Shown here piece after piece: positions 11,270 through 22,369 of a stretch of 64,000 nt of DNA. The stretch covers positions 9,361,907 through 9,425,906 of the forward strand of contig LR990041.1 of NCBI GenBank assembly GCA_905147135.1, given 5' to 3'. Source of the stretch: Blastobasis lacticolella (lineage: Eukaryota; Arthropoda; Insecta; Lepidoptera; Blastobasidae). The notes beneath the pieces are model-generated. The model ran no database searches, had not been told where the DNA came from, and saw only the letters and a list, made by a program, of their open reading frames with translations. A program made the translations under genes and the position numbers. The number at the start of each line of letters is the position of its first letter. Position 1 is the first letter of the stretch.

Positions 11270-11605
11270 CTAGATCTCAAACGGACAGAACTCAGGACAG
11301 TAGTTGGTACAATAACAGGACACCTCCCCCTGAACAAACTGCTGTTCACGATAGGAGCTACAGACAGCCCTTTATGCAGGAGATGCCTAGTAGACGAGGA
11401 AACAGCGGCCCATGTGGTCCTGGAGTGTGAGGGACTAAAGGACCACAGGGTAAAAGTTACATTCAGTCACTCTGAGAGATCTGCGAGCGTCCGAAGAGAC
11501 TGCTGGACTTCTGGAGGGAGCTGGGCTGGCTAAATTAGCATGCCTTAACTACGTACAAGGGATTAAGTTTGAGTTCTAGTGCGAAAAAAGGAGCCCTTTA
11601 ACCTT
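11270..11605 (+). mobile_element. 3'-end fragment of an RNase-H-type LINE ORF2
   Basis: Translates to a LINE ORF2 C-terminus: RTVVGTITGHLPLNKLLF, then a CCHC-type finger (CRRCLVDEETAAHVVLEC) that follows RNase H in this LINE group. One frameshift near 11470 leads into LRDLRASEETAGLLEG and a stop near 11580. It ends in ccttaaccttaacc repeats. It may be the same family as the LINEs at the window ends, whose C-termini are not in the window. Confidence 0.65.
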
Positions 11606-11839
11606 AACCTTAACCTCTCTTACTACCTTAACCCTACCCTACTAGAGGTGAGACGTATATACTGGAATATGTTTTAGGAACAGGTTTTACCTCGTACTTC
11701 TAAAAACCAGGTTTTGCTTCGACGTCCAAAAACGTATTTAGTATTTTGAAGTATCTATCAAACTGACACACGGACAGTCTAGAACGTACGTACTAGTTCG
11801 ATACTAGTACTAATACGCACAGATTATTTTGAAATTTTT

Positions 11840-12450
11840 GTTAGTGCACCGATTTCTTTCAAAATCGATATCTAAACGTCCCTTGGGACTCTTGACATGA
11901 ATATGGTGCCAAAATTGAAAAAATTGCCGCCATTTGAACTTTTTTGTTACTGGATAGATTGCTTTTAAAATCGATATCTGAGCGTTCCTAGGGACTCTTG
12001 ACATGAATCTGGTGCCAAAATTGAAAAAAATTGCCGCCGTTTTGATCTTTTTTGTTACTGGATAGATTGCTTTTAAAATCTATATATGAGCGTCCCTAGG
12101 GACTCTTGACATGAATCTGGTGCCAAAATTGGAAAAACGCCCGCCGTTTTGAACTTTTTTGTTACTGGACCGATTGCTTTGAAAATGGATATCTGAGCGT
12201 CCCTTGGGACCATTGACATGAATCTGGTGCCAAAATTGAATAAAATTGACGCTATTTTGAAATTTTTTGTAACTTAACCGATTGCTTTCAAAATCCATAT
12301 CTGGGCGTCCCTTGGAACTCTTAACATGTATCCGGTGCCAAAATTGGGAAAACGCCCGCCGTTTTGAACTTTTTTGTTACTGGACCGATTGCTTTGAAAA
12401 TGGATATCTGAGCGTCCCTTGGGACCATTGACATGAATCTGGTGCCAAAA
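11840..12450 (+). repeat. Tandem repeat of about 108 bp, six copies
   Basis: cttgacatgaa-type anchors recur at roughly 11891, 11997, 12106, 12212, 12321 and 12428. Units share accgattgctttcaaaatcg, tatctgagcgtcccttggga and tggtgccaaaattg. Single units recur at 27180-27256 and 27840-27940, and inverted units at 12690-12905. Confidence 0.9.
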
Positions 12451-12689
12451 TATAAATAAGTGGGCATTAAGAGAAAAAGACTTGCGAATAAAAATTGAAA
12501 AATTTCGATGAGTTGCGATCCTATTATAACGAATACTATTAATGATGGGATGTGACAGGGTTTTTTCTTTTCAATTGTTTTATTTTTATTAAGATTACAT
12601 TTCAACTTGCGGCGCGTGAACGTGTTGTATGCTTCAATGACACAAACAGAGACGCTTCATGTAAAAGCTGACTTCCCCTCCGCTGAAGT

Positions 12690-12910
12690 AACAAAAAAGT
12701 ACAAACGGGCGGCCATTTTTTCAATTTTGGCACCAGTTTCATGTCAAAAGACCCAAAGGACGCTCAGATATCGATTTTGAAAGCAATCTGTCCTATAACA
12801 AAAACGTTCAAAATGGCGGCAATGTTTTTTTTATTTTGGCACCAGATTCATACCAAGAGTCCCGGGACTCTTGGGACTCTTAGATATCGATTTTGAAGAC
12901 AATCGGATTG
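12690..12910 (-). repeat. Inverted units of the 108-bp repeat
   Basis: aattttggcaccag, cgctcagatatcgattttga and tcaaaatggcggcaa are the reverse complement of the unit in 11840-12450. About two units are present, forming the opposite arm of the foldback element. Confidence 0.8.
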
Positions 12911-12929
12911 CTAAAAAAGCGCCCCGTAG

Positions 12930-14812
12930 CGCCTCATAGGGGCGCCACAGAGAAATGTGTCCCATACAAACGTGGCAAGGCGTTTAAAAAGTGGTAAGCG
13001 TCCAGATCTCCTGAAGACCACGCTGCACACAGGGATGTCAAACGTGCCAGCAAACGAGCGGTAGCCAGAGCCAGACAAGACCACTTACGTCCTTTGTACG
13101 AAAAGTTGGAATCGTCTGAGGAGCAGAAACTCATCTACAAGTTGGCACGATCGAGGGTCAAAGCGGCACAGGATATTTCCATTTGTCGCTGTGTAAATGA
13201 CCCTCAAGGTAACCTGTTATGCGGAGAGATGGCGCTCGTATTTCCACGAGCTACTGAATAAGCAGCATAAAGAGGTGCATCCACCGGACGTCCCTCCGAA
13301 TCAAGGACTCGTGCCATCGATAACGCCTGAAGAAGTCGAGGCGGATCTTCGCCGCATGAAGAATCGGAAAGCCGTCGGACCCGATGGAGTCCCTATTGAG
13401 GCGTGGAAATCGATGGGCTCTCGTGGTGTGAGCATCCTTACCGATCTTTATAACCGCATTCTCCTCACCGGGAAGATACCAAACCAATGGAGGCTGAGTA
13501 TAATTACCCCAGTCTTTAAAGGTAAGGGTTCAGTGCGGGAGTGCACCAACTACCGCGGTATAAAGGTAATGTCCCACACCATGAAGCTCTTCGAACGCAT
13601 TGTGGACTCTCGAATCCGCCGGGAGTATACAATCTCGGATTGTCAGTATGGGTTTCGGCCGGGTTGTGGGACCATGGACCCCGTATTTGCCCTAAGAACT
13701 CTCATGAAGGGATACAGATCTAGGAACACGCCCCTGTATTTTCTGTTTCTGGACATGCAGAAGGCCTTTGACTGTGTCCCTCGTGAGATGATCTGGTGGG
13801 CGTTGCGGTCCAATTCAGTACCTGAGGCCTATATTGATATAATCCGAGACATGTACCGCGGTTCCGATTCTATAGTTAGAACTGCTGTTGGCGATACCAA
13901 CCCTTTCCCGATTACCGTTGGGGTACTCAGCCCACTTCTGTTCAACGTGATATTAGACGTACTGTCAGACAGCATCCAAGACTATCATGAGGTACCTCCG
14001 TGGCTACTCATGTATGCTGACGATATCGCGTTGACAGACTCTGACAAGGGGCGTCTTGTCCAACGGGTGGAAAAGTGGAAGGAGTCGCTTGAGAACGGCG
14101 GTCTGAAGATAAATGTGGCGAAGACAGAGTACATGGCTTGCAACAGTACAGACCCCCTACCCATCCGCATAGGTGAAGAGGAGGTCAAACAAACAGATCA
14201 GGCCAGATACCTGGGGTCGGTACTAAGCGCAACTGGTGACATCGACAGAGACGTCAAAGCCCAAGAGCCAAAGAGGTGACAGCTGTCATTTGTGACCCTA
14301 AGATGCCGATGCAACTGAAGGGACAGGTCTACAAGTCCATTATTAGACCTGTTCTCTTATACGGCAGCGAGGCTTGGCCTCTACTAGAGCGACACAAGCA
14401 GGAGTTGCGAGTCACGGAAATGAAGATGCTGCGGTAGATGTGTGGGGTTTCCCGCAAAGATCGCGTGCGGAGCGCCCACATCCGCGGTAGCCTTCGTGTC
14501 CGTGACATCGCAGATAAGCTACAGGAGTGTCGCCTTCGATGGTATGGCCACGTCTTGCGCAGACTGGCAAATTATGTGGGGAACAGATGTCTGGCCATGC
14601 CGCCCCCACCAGGCACGGGAAGGAGAGGCCGGCCCAAGAAGCGATGGCTGGACGTCGTTAAGAGTGACGTGCGTGCCAACGGACTCACTATGAAGGATGC
14701 CGAAGACCGAGCAAAGTGGACTAGATATAGCAGGAAGGCGGACCCCGGGCACCCGCGTGTAGCGCGGGGGCGCAATCGAGATTTAGCGCCGAGATGATGA
14801 TGATGATACAAA
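12930..14812 (+). mobile_element. 5'-truncated RTE-type LINE
   Basis: Upstream coding remnants (KRAVARARQDHLRPLYEKL near 13040-13110) lead into a reverse transcriptase and an RTE-style C-terminus (RLRWYGHVLRR, GRRGRPKKRW). The element ends in gatgatgatgat, a short microsatellite tail typical of RTE LINEs. It sits inside the foldback element. Confidence 0.85.
13197..14797 (+). pseudogene. RTE LINE reverse transcriptase (decayed)
   Basis: The open frame at 13197-14279 covers the RT fingers and palm: NRKAVGPDGVPIEAWK, GFRPGCGTMDPVFALR, FLDMQKAFDCVPRE and the catalytic MYADDIAL box. The usual HQGS block before LSPLLFN is missing (TVGVLSPLLFN), a small in-frame deletion of a conserved motif. After a frameshift near 14270 the C-terminal part continues (YKSIIRPVLLYGSEAW), broken by a TAG at about 14434 where Trp is expected, then runs open from 14438 to 14797. 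A frameshift near 13230 also separates the upstream remnant. It is not functional. Confidence 0.85.
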
Positions 14813-15111
14813 CGGTTTTCCTGAGGGTCTTCTCTATCACGTCCCATTATTAAAAGTCGAAATTTTTTTGTCTTTTTCTCTCAGTGCCTCCTTTGCTACA
14901 CTCCAAGCCCGGGTCGATTCCTGTGGATCTGCGTCCAAAAACCACATCGAAAACGTATAGTATTTGGATTCTGTACCAAAACACAAACTCCTAATACTAG
15001 AAAACAACGCATACTTCGAAGTATTTGAGGAACAGGTTTTTGGAACATGTATTTTTCGGTACTCGTACTCGCAAGACTCAGTACGTATTTTGCCTAGTAC
15101 GTCTCACCTCT

Positions 15112-15778
15112 ATCCCCTACCTTACCCCTACCCTACTACTATCTTACCCCTACCCTACTCCTATCCTACCGCAGACAGAAGACACCATGTGTGGGAAAGG
15201 AAGGAAATTTAACACCGCTTCCAAGGTGGCTCTCCGTGTACAAGATAGAGGTTGATCAGGCCAGCCGAAGGAAAGAAATACACAAACTTGACAAAATAAA
15301 CCGCTTTATTTACTAGTTGCGTCTAGTAAAGATGAAACAAAATAATAACCAAAAACCTTTAAATATATACATACAAACGTACCGCAAACTAGCCACCGCA
15401 ATGTACACATTTCGCTAATCTGAATCAACGCCATTTTTCGTCAAATAAAAGTTCTAAACCTTGGTCTATATGGCTAAATGCCGCCGCAACTGTCATGCGC
15501 GATGTAGCCTACGACAGTTACGACATCTTACAATCGCTTTGACTATTACAACATTATACTTACCGCCCACCAAAGGGCAATTTAACATTGTCCTTTCCTT
15601 GTAATAACCGCCCACCATAGAAAATATAAACAAATTAAAATGAATTCACCATTACATACTAACTTAACAATTCTTAACCATTTATAAAAACAATAGCATA
15701 AAAAATATCATAGTGTGATTGGAAGCACACACAATTTTGAGACTGAACTCTTAATCACCGAGATTTTGGTCTTAAGAG
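15112..15778. other. Low-complexity flank then AT-rich sequence, nothing recognised
   Basis: 15112-15175 is ccctacc/cttacccc low-complexity DNA continuing from the left flank of the foldback element. The rest is AT-rich and holds no recognised gene or repeat. Confidence 0.45.
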
Positions 15779-16184
15779 TAAAGCGCACTCCACATGTGGA
15801 CAGTTCCGCGGGAACACGAGAATGTAGTGGGAGTATTCGTGTAGTCCCGTGCATGTTTGGCATGTCTCGCCTATTTCATAGACAAAGTAGAGATAGTTTG
15901 TTGTCGTCTCGATTCGATCGATTTTATATTTATATTCCTAGCGCTTTTTCCCGTAACAGGTTCGGGGTACATTATATTATATTTCATATTAGTAGATCAA
16001 GTAATTACAGTAGAGCAACTGCCATCATCTCTGTGACCCTGTTTACAGCAGATTAGCGATATTACACCGATGAATCGATATAATGTCGCGCGTTTTGACA
16101 CCCACCACATCCCTAATAGGCGAGAATGTAGAGGGTCGACCCAAGTCCCGGCAAAAGTTTCGGCGAACATGTAGAGCGCACTTA
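15779..16184 (+). mobile_element. MITE family M1, copy 1
   Basis: Ends are taaagcgcactccacatgt and acatgtagagcgcactta, imperfect terminal inverted repeats. The interior carries ttgttgtcgtctcgattcga and cgctttttcccgtaacagg. It abuts copy 2 head-to-tail, sharing the bases at the join. TA at the borders suggests a Tc1/mariner-type target. Confidence 0.75.
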
Positions 16185-16591
16185 AAGCGCACTCCACATG
16201 TGGACAGTTCTGCGGGAACACGAGAGTGTAGAGGGAGTATTCGCCTATATTCGTGTAATCCCGTGCATGTTTGGCATGTCTCTCCTATTTCATAGACAAA
16301 ATAGAGATAGTTTGTTGTCGTCTCGATTCGATCGATTTTATATTTATATTCCTAGCGCTTTTTCCCGTAACAGGTTCGGGGTACACTTGACCATGATCCA
16401 CGATATTAGTAGATCAAGTAATTACAGTAGAGCAGCTGCCATTACATCTGTGACCCTGTTTAAAGCAGATTATCGATATTACACCGATGAATCGATATAA
16501 TGTCGACGCTTTTTGACACCCACCACATCCCTAATGTAGAGGATCGACTAATCCCGGCAAAAGTTTCGGCGAACATGTGGAGTGGACTTTA
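16183..16591 (+). mobile_element. MITE family M1, copy 2
   Basis: Same family and orientation as copy 1, from taaagcgcactccacatgt to acatgtggagtggacttta. Nearly the same length as copy 1. It lies directly against the BEL/Pao remnant on the right. Confidence 0.75.
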
Positions 16592-16599
16592 CAACACGT

Positions 16600-17640
16600 A
16601 TGATTCCATCGGAACCTGAATGTATGTTCCAATAAGCTTTCCATAAAGCCAACGACATGGAGGAAGGCCGTCTTCTTCTATAAATACAACGTCGTCTAGT
16701 TTAGGTTGTAATACCGTAGATGACCACCTACTCTCTGTAAAAATTGATTTAGGTATTCCTAAGACCACTTAAACCAAAAATCCTGCAACATTCTTTGAGT
16801 ATGTTGCCATCTTCTCAAAGAACCAATATTACTTAGTTCGTAATTCTTATCAGGAGACGTCATTAAGGCATCACCGTACGAGTGAATGCCCTGGCGTAAG
16901 AACATCTTCATTATCAGATGATCCACCAAAACTAGACAATGGTCTTGAGTTTAAGCAAGCTTCAATCTGGCATATAACTGTCGCAAGCTCTTCATAACTC
17001 ATAGTTGAATTTCCAATTATTCTTTTGATATGATATTTGAAGGATTTTATTTCCGCTTCCCACAAACCCCCAAAATTAGGTGAATGAGGAGAAATGAAAT
17101 GCCAGGTCGTGTTGTTATTCGATAACGACTCGGCTATTTCCGGTAATATACCTGATTTCTTCAATAAGAACAACCTTTTGATGTCAGATGAATCACCAAC
17201 AAAATTAGATCTATTGTCACTCCATATTTCTTGGCAGTGACCACGTCTTGCAGTAAATCTTTTAGAAGACTGCAAAATAGCTTCGGAGCTTAAGTCTGTA
17301 ACAGCTTCTATATGTACAGCTCTCGTTGCCATACATATAAATAGGCAAATATAATCCTTGTACGACTTCTGACCACGGCCCATTGATGTACGAATTTGTA
17401 TTGGACCTGCAAAGTCTACGCCGCTACGAAGAAATGGACGCGACGGGGTAACCCTGACCGCAGGTAACTGATCCATTAATTGGGCTGTTGAAGCTGCACG
17501 ATTTTTCACACAGGTAACGCATTTTAATACGTGTGCTTTAACTAATTGTTTCGCTCCTAAAATAATATATTTACTATTAATATAATTCAACATGAGAGCC
17601 GACCCTCCATGCAACGTTTGTAGGTGAGCATGCGATATTA
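16600..17640 (-). pseudogene. BEL/Pao integrase and C-terminal domain
   Basis: The frame at 16871-17614 has a zinc-binding CVTCVKNRAAS stretch, then the rve core: GVDFAGPIQIR, WSDNRSNFVGDS and the glutamate-bearing GGLWEAEIKSFKYH. These give the D, D, E residues. The second Asp block reads DNRSNF where DNGTNF is usual. Downstream, 16600-16870 keeps pieces of the DUF5641-type domain (RMLQDFWFKWS) with stops. Confidence 0.8.
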
Positions 17641-18079
17641 TTAGCCAAGTGGGATACTTTGGGCGTTGTAATTGGGTGTTTCCCTTGATAACTTAACAAC
17701 GACTGTTCCAACCTACCACCGACTCTTAAAACATTTCTACTATTAAGAAATGGATTGAAGCTCTAAGTTTACTTTTCTTATTAACTTCATTTTTCCCTTT
17801 CAGAACAGAAATCTCATCTTCAAAACAAGACTGCTGAACTAAGCGTAAACATATTTCCAGAGATTCCGTGAGTTCTCCACTGGTTAAACCTTTACTAATC
17901 ATTGTTGTTCTTTCAGGTGAACCAGTTTTTCTTTTTAGCTTCAAAAACCTCCTGCAGTGGCTTACAACTCTTATCAATCGAGTCAAAGTTGAAAACCTTT
18001 CAAATATACCATTTTCTACAACTGCGTATTGAATCTTTACTGATTATAAGTCAGTTGTAACGTCCTTAGGCTTCTCATA

Positions 18080-18946
18080 TTTGATATCCTTGTTTTTCAG
18101 AAACTTTGGACCAGATAACTCTAACGGGTGATCTATTAAGTCAGTTGGTCGCACACATCTCCAAGCACTGCTTCTGCTTTGATGTCACGTGAAACCATTG
18201 ATAAGGTTCCAAAGAGTTTAAAATTTCAGAAACACGATTCGCAACATAAACCTCCCACCTTGGCTGTTTAACCAAGCTGACACCACTGTGGAATCGCACC
18301 AGCCATGATTATTCTTTTTTGGAATATTCATTACCGTGAAATCAATCGTGTCAACAACACCGCTCCCCACAATTCGAGTCGCGGAATTGAAACCTGCTTC
18401 AAAGGCGCAACTTTAGTTTTGTCTGTCACTATTGAAACGTGTACCTTCTCGTCAGAGTCTATTACACGACATAGGCGACTGCTGCATACGCTACCTTGGA
18501 AGCATTGCAAAATCCATGTAATTCGACCTTGACATCACTGCTTTTAGTCTGTATCCATATTGGCACACGAATTTGTCCAAGTACCTGCATTTCGGTAGGT
18601 ACTTCCTCGTCCCATCCAACATCAGCAAGCCCCAGCTGTTGTATGATTACTTTCGCTGTAATTATACAAGGCATTAGGTATCCTAACCTAAAGTATCATA
18701 AAGGCGCGTAATGTCCGATATGATTTTTGGTAGTAAGTCCTTTCATTTCAGTCACTGTAACTTGTCTGCTACATCAACTTCCTGCATATGTCCCATTTGT
18801 AAGTACTCGTCTATTACAGCTTTATATTTTTGTTGAAATTCTCTATTCTTTCTAGTCCTTTTAGTTTTATTTTTCGCTATTCCTCTGGAGTCCCCGGAGT
18901 TAATTTTGCAGAGAGGGTCGTCCTTTTTAAAAGGTAACCTAACCAC
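18080..18946 (-). pseudogene. BEL/Pao RT remnant and peptidase_A17-type region
   Basis: 18752-18946 carries VRLPFKKDDP and QMGHMQEV, the start of the BEL RT region. The next frame, 18462-18674, is already from far downstream (VELHGFCNASKVAYAAVAYV, peptidase_A17-type). The RT core with its catalytic box is missing between them, an internal deletion. 18080-18300 keeps VYVANRVSEI and related pieces. Confidence 0.7.
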
Positions 18947-18950
18947 ATAT

Positions 18951-19893
18951 CTACCTTTGAGATCTCGTCGTGGTTATTAGGAATAACTCCTCACATCGCT
19001 TTTCTTCATCCGTAAGCATTTTTTCCTTACTTAAAAACTCGTCCGATCCTTGTACCCATATTTTTTTCAATAAATCGTTATCATTTTTCACATGGCTATG
19101 AAACACAACGAACTCTGTGTTAGTATTATGTGTATTGATGAGACCAGAGAGAATCCATCCTAATGATGTCGACTGCGCCATCGGAAAACCTGAAGGCCCT
19201 TTCTTCACACCTTCTTGAATCACCTGACTATAAACATCAGCTCCTAATAAGATATCTATTTTATTAGGTATATTGTAATCAGGATCCGCCAACTCTAACT
19301 AACTCCTGAAACTCCGGCCATACCAGCTCTTCCACCTTCCTCGAAGGAAGAAAGGAAGTGATCGTTTTTAAAGCGTATGCCTGCACTAAAATAATAATTT
19401 CAGGCTGTACCCTTGACTTAACCTTAGTGTTCACCATAGTCTTTGATATTAAACTTTTATCCTCACATATACCATAGATTTTACCCTTGATTGGTGTTTT
19501 TGATAACCCGAGATACTGAACAACCGATTCAGTAACAAAGTTTGTCTGTGAACCTTGATCTAACAAGGCTCGCAAGACATGATCAACCCCACTTTTCGAC
19601 TCTGCCTTGACAAGCGCCGTGGCAAGCAAGACATGTTTATTTCCCCATCCTGTCGAAAAGCAAGATACCAGCGTGTCATTATTTCCTTTTGATGGTCCTG
19701 CACCATCTCCTCCCCCTTGATGACATTTGGCGTCAGTGAGCCCCGATACACCCACTACATCCTTTGGATGTAACAACGTGTGGTGATGTCTATTACAAAT
19801 CTCACCCAAACATATAAAGCAAAGAAAGTTTTGCATCACGAAATTCCTACGTACGTTTACGTTCTCTGCATTAAACTTTTTACATGCACTCAA
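18951..19893 (-). pseudogene. BEL/Pao gag knuckle and DUF1758-type protease region
   Basis: Zinc-knuckle remnants (CFICLGE, NRHHHTLLH) lead into a retropepsin-like motif (ALLDQGSQTNFV, the D-x-G-S/T site) and the conserved IDILLGADVYSQVI and STSLGWILSG blocks of DUF1758. The frame breaks at about 19280. Confidence 0.8.
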
Positions 19894-20249
19894 TTTATGT
19901 ACATCCTAACAGTAAGGACATTGCGTGTTTGTAACATGCAAGGCCTTATTTCAATTGTTGAAATTTACACCTTGTACAGCAAAAGGACCGCTTTGACCCT
20001 TAACAAAAGGCGATTTAGCGTCCAAAAATTCCAGAGCTTTATAACGATTGCTTAAGAACTCTGCAAACTGTTGGTATGTGGGTAATTCTTCGCTGCTGTT
20101 GTTTGTTACGCTAAATTCCCACTGTTTCTTAGTGTCCAAATCTAGTTTCAGGATGAGTAAATGAATAATGATGATGTCCCACGATTTAACATCAATCCCT
20201 AAGTTAGTCAGAGAACTTAGACAATCATTTGTGGTATCTAATAACTCCT

Positions 20250-20580
20250 TTAAGGAATTAGCCGATTCCTGTAGAATATTTCTTTGGCTGAGTACCTAAC
20301 CTTTTTAAAATATAGTGATTTAGAAACCGCTTGATACCTAGTTTTAATCAAATCCCAACTGCATTGATTTTTTTCCTCCGCTATCGGTATCTGGCTCAAA
20401 TGCTGCTCAGCCTCTCCGGACAAATAGCCCTTGAAGTAATGCATCTTTTGGACATTACTAAAGTCTACATTATTATGAATCAGAGAAATGAACAGATCCC
20501 TAAAATTTGTCCACTCAGTATATTTACCCGAAAATGAAGGTATACTGATTGGAGGTAGCTTCACAAAACCGGAACTAGGT
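20250..20580 (-). pseudogene. BEL/Pao gag (DUF1759-type)
   Basis: IPSFSGKYTEWTNFRDLF and KMHYFKGYLSGEAEQHL are the signature of BEL/Pao gag proteins (DUF1759). The frame stops early near 20250 and the zinc-knuckle part continues, broken, at 19951-20139. Confidence 0.8.
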
Positions 20581-21052
20581 TTATACTTTGTTAAATATAT
20601 GATGATAATTTTGTCACTTTACAGTAAGGATGGGGTGTAAAATCGTTATTGAATTTTTTCGATTATTATTCTTATAGAAGTTGATATCGATAGTTGCATG
20701 TAGTTGTATGTTGTATGTATTTTACAAAATAAACTATATATTTTCGTCTGAATTAATAATTTATAAATACGACATTAAAAACCCTTCCACAGCGACGATT
20801 TCGACACGTGCCTATTTTTATTCGGTCAGTCAGCCTATTCCATAAAATACGCGCGAGTCGAAATCATTGTTGTGAAAGGTCTCTTGGGGTGAAATCCAAA
20901 CAAGGAATGAGAGTTTAGTTACTAAAAATTACGTAAATGTTAATTTTAAATGTTCGATTCTTTTCTTTGAATACCAATTTTCGATTGTATTTTGTTATTC
21001 TTTATTGGTGGCACTTCACTAAAGGGGCGGTACCTGTCCATGAAGTACGATA
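20581..21052. other. AT-rich sequence, nothing recognised
   Basis: No LTR, exon or repeat copy recognised between the gag start and MITE M1 copy 3. Confidence 0.4.
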
Positions 21053-21400
21053 TTAAGCGCGCTCCACATGTGGACAGTTCCGCGGGAACACGAGAATGTA
21101 GAGGGAGTATTCGTGTAGTCCCGTGCATGTTTGGCATGTCTCGCGTATTTCATAGACTAAGTAGAGATAGTTTGTTGTCGTCTCGATTCGATCGATTTTA
21201 TATTTATATTCCTAGCGCTTTTTCCCGTAACAGGTTCGGGGTACACTTGAACATGATCCAGGATATTAGTAGATCAAGTAATTACAGTAGAGAAGCTGCA
21301 ATCACCTCTGTGACCCTGTTTACAGTAGATTACCGATATTACACCGATTAATCGATAAAATGTCGCGCGTTTTGACACCACCACAGTGGAGCGCGCTTTA
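21053..21400 (+). mobile_element. MITE family M1, copy 3
   Basis: Starts ttaagcgcgctccacatgtgg and ends cagtggagcgcgcttta, inverted termini. The interior matches copies 1 and 2, but about 60 bp before the right end is missing, so it is shorter (about 350 bp). Flanking TA on both sides fits a TA target site. Confidence 0.8.
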
Positions 21401-22204
21401 TCCGTAGTACATTTTACCGAAAAAAAACATGGAACTTTATAGGCGTGCGCCAAGGACCAAGAATAATTCGTTGTCAAAATTATCGTACCTGTATTAGACA
21501 AAGCATAGGTTCTATCGGCAGTATTTGCTCATTGTTAACCCGTTTTAATATATTTAACACTGTCCGCAACTCCGTTTATAGTCCATGTACAGTTCTTTCG
21601 CCTGTTCAAATACATCATTTTCGATGTAATCAGTTTCTCCAATTTCTTTAGAAAATTGCCTTAACAATACCTTGTGATTGGTAGAGAAATTTGTCCACAT
21701 CATCTCCAAGGATTCGATTCGAACCTGTATATAAGCTTCGGTAATTCTCTTTTGGAGAGAACCATGGACTTACCACCCAAAAGGGACTGCTTTGACTAAA
21801 TCCAGGCAGAGCGAGAGTCACCATCGATAGTCCTTTGTCCCTTTCTAACAGTGTAAACACAATGTTATTGGCATAATCGCCGTCATTCTAAATTGACAAG
21901 TGTCATGTTTGGTGTTGCAATTATTGGAGAAATATATTTACCGTGAATTTGGTATTATTATAGGGTAATCCGTACAATCCGAAAAGTAGTTGTCAAAATA
22001 GCTTTTGATCTACTGAACGTTTCTCCGATAAACGTCGAGTCGACATAATTATTAACCTACGACTTTTTGTTCCACAAAACAGATAAAATAGTTCGGTAAA
22101 CATTTATCCTACAATACTAGTTCCTAAAGAGCAGTGATAGTACTCCTCAATATCTACATTTCGGGTGACAGTCGTCAAACTTCCTACCAAAGACATACTT
22201 GTAT
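21401..22204. other. AT-rich sequence, nothing recognised
   Basis: Short frames only. No domain or repeat recognised. Confidence 0.4.
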
Positions 22205-22345
22205 ATCAATGCTTCCTACCAATATTATAAATGCGTTAGTTTGTTTGTGTGTATGTTTGTTACCGTTTCACGACTAAACAGATGAATGATTTTATTTTAT
22301 GAACTAATTTGAATGATTTTTTTTTATGTTAGGAGATTTTTAGGA
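22205..22345 (+). repeat. Dispersed arthropod repeat fragment
   Basis: attataaatgcgttagtttg followed by tttgtgtgtatgtttgttac is a widely dispersed insect repeat start. Only a fragment is present. It lies just upstream of the YqaJ pseudogene. Confidence 0.4.
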
Positions 22346-22369
22346 TTCATATTTTTTAGATTTAGATAG

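Larger units (their letters stand above)
11644..15111 (+). mobile_element. Foldback element with internal tandem repeats, split by an RTE LINE
   Basis: The two ends are inverted: agaggtgagacgta at 11644-11657 and its reverse complement at 15098-15111. Just inside are aacaggttttacctcgta (left) and a related inverted stretch near 15030-15060. The left arm holds a 108-bp tandem array (11840-12450) and the right arm holds inverted units (12690-12905). A LINE at about 12930-14812 interrupts the right arm. Both flanks are ccctacc-type low-complexity DNA and I could not fix a target duplication. A second, truncated copy starts at 26982. Confidence 0.6.
16600..20580 (-). mobile_element. Decayed BEL/Pao LTR retrotransposon body
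   Basis: On the minus strand the order is gag (20250-20580), zinc knuckle and retropepsin-like region (18951-19893), RT remnant (about 18080-18946), integrase (16871-17640) and a post-integrase domain (16600-16870). This is BEL/Pao order. No LTR pair was recognised on either side. Stops and frameshifts are frequent. Confidence 0.8.

Noticed and set aside
15250..15700. Left LTR of the BEL/Pao element
   Set aside because: No matching sequence found on the other side (20580-21050) and no TG...CA ends that pair.
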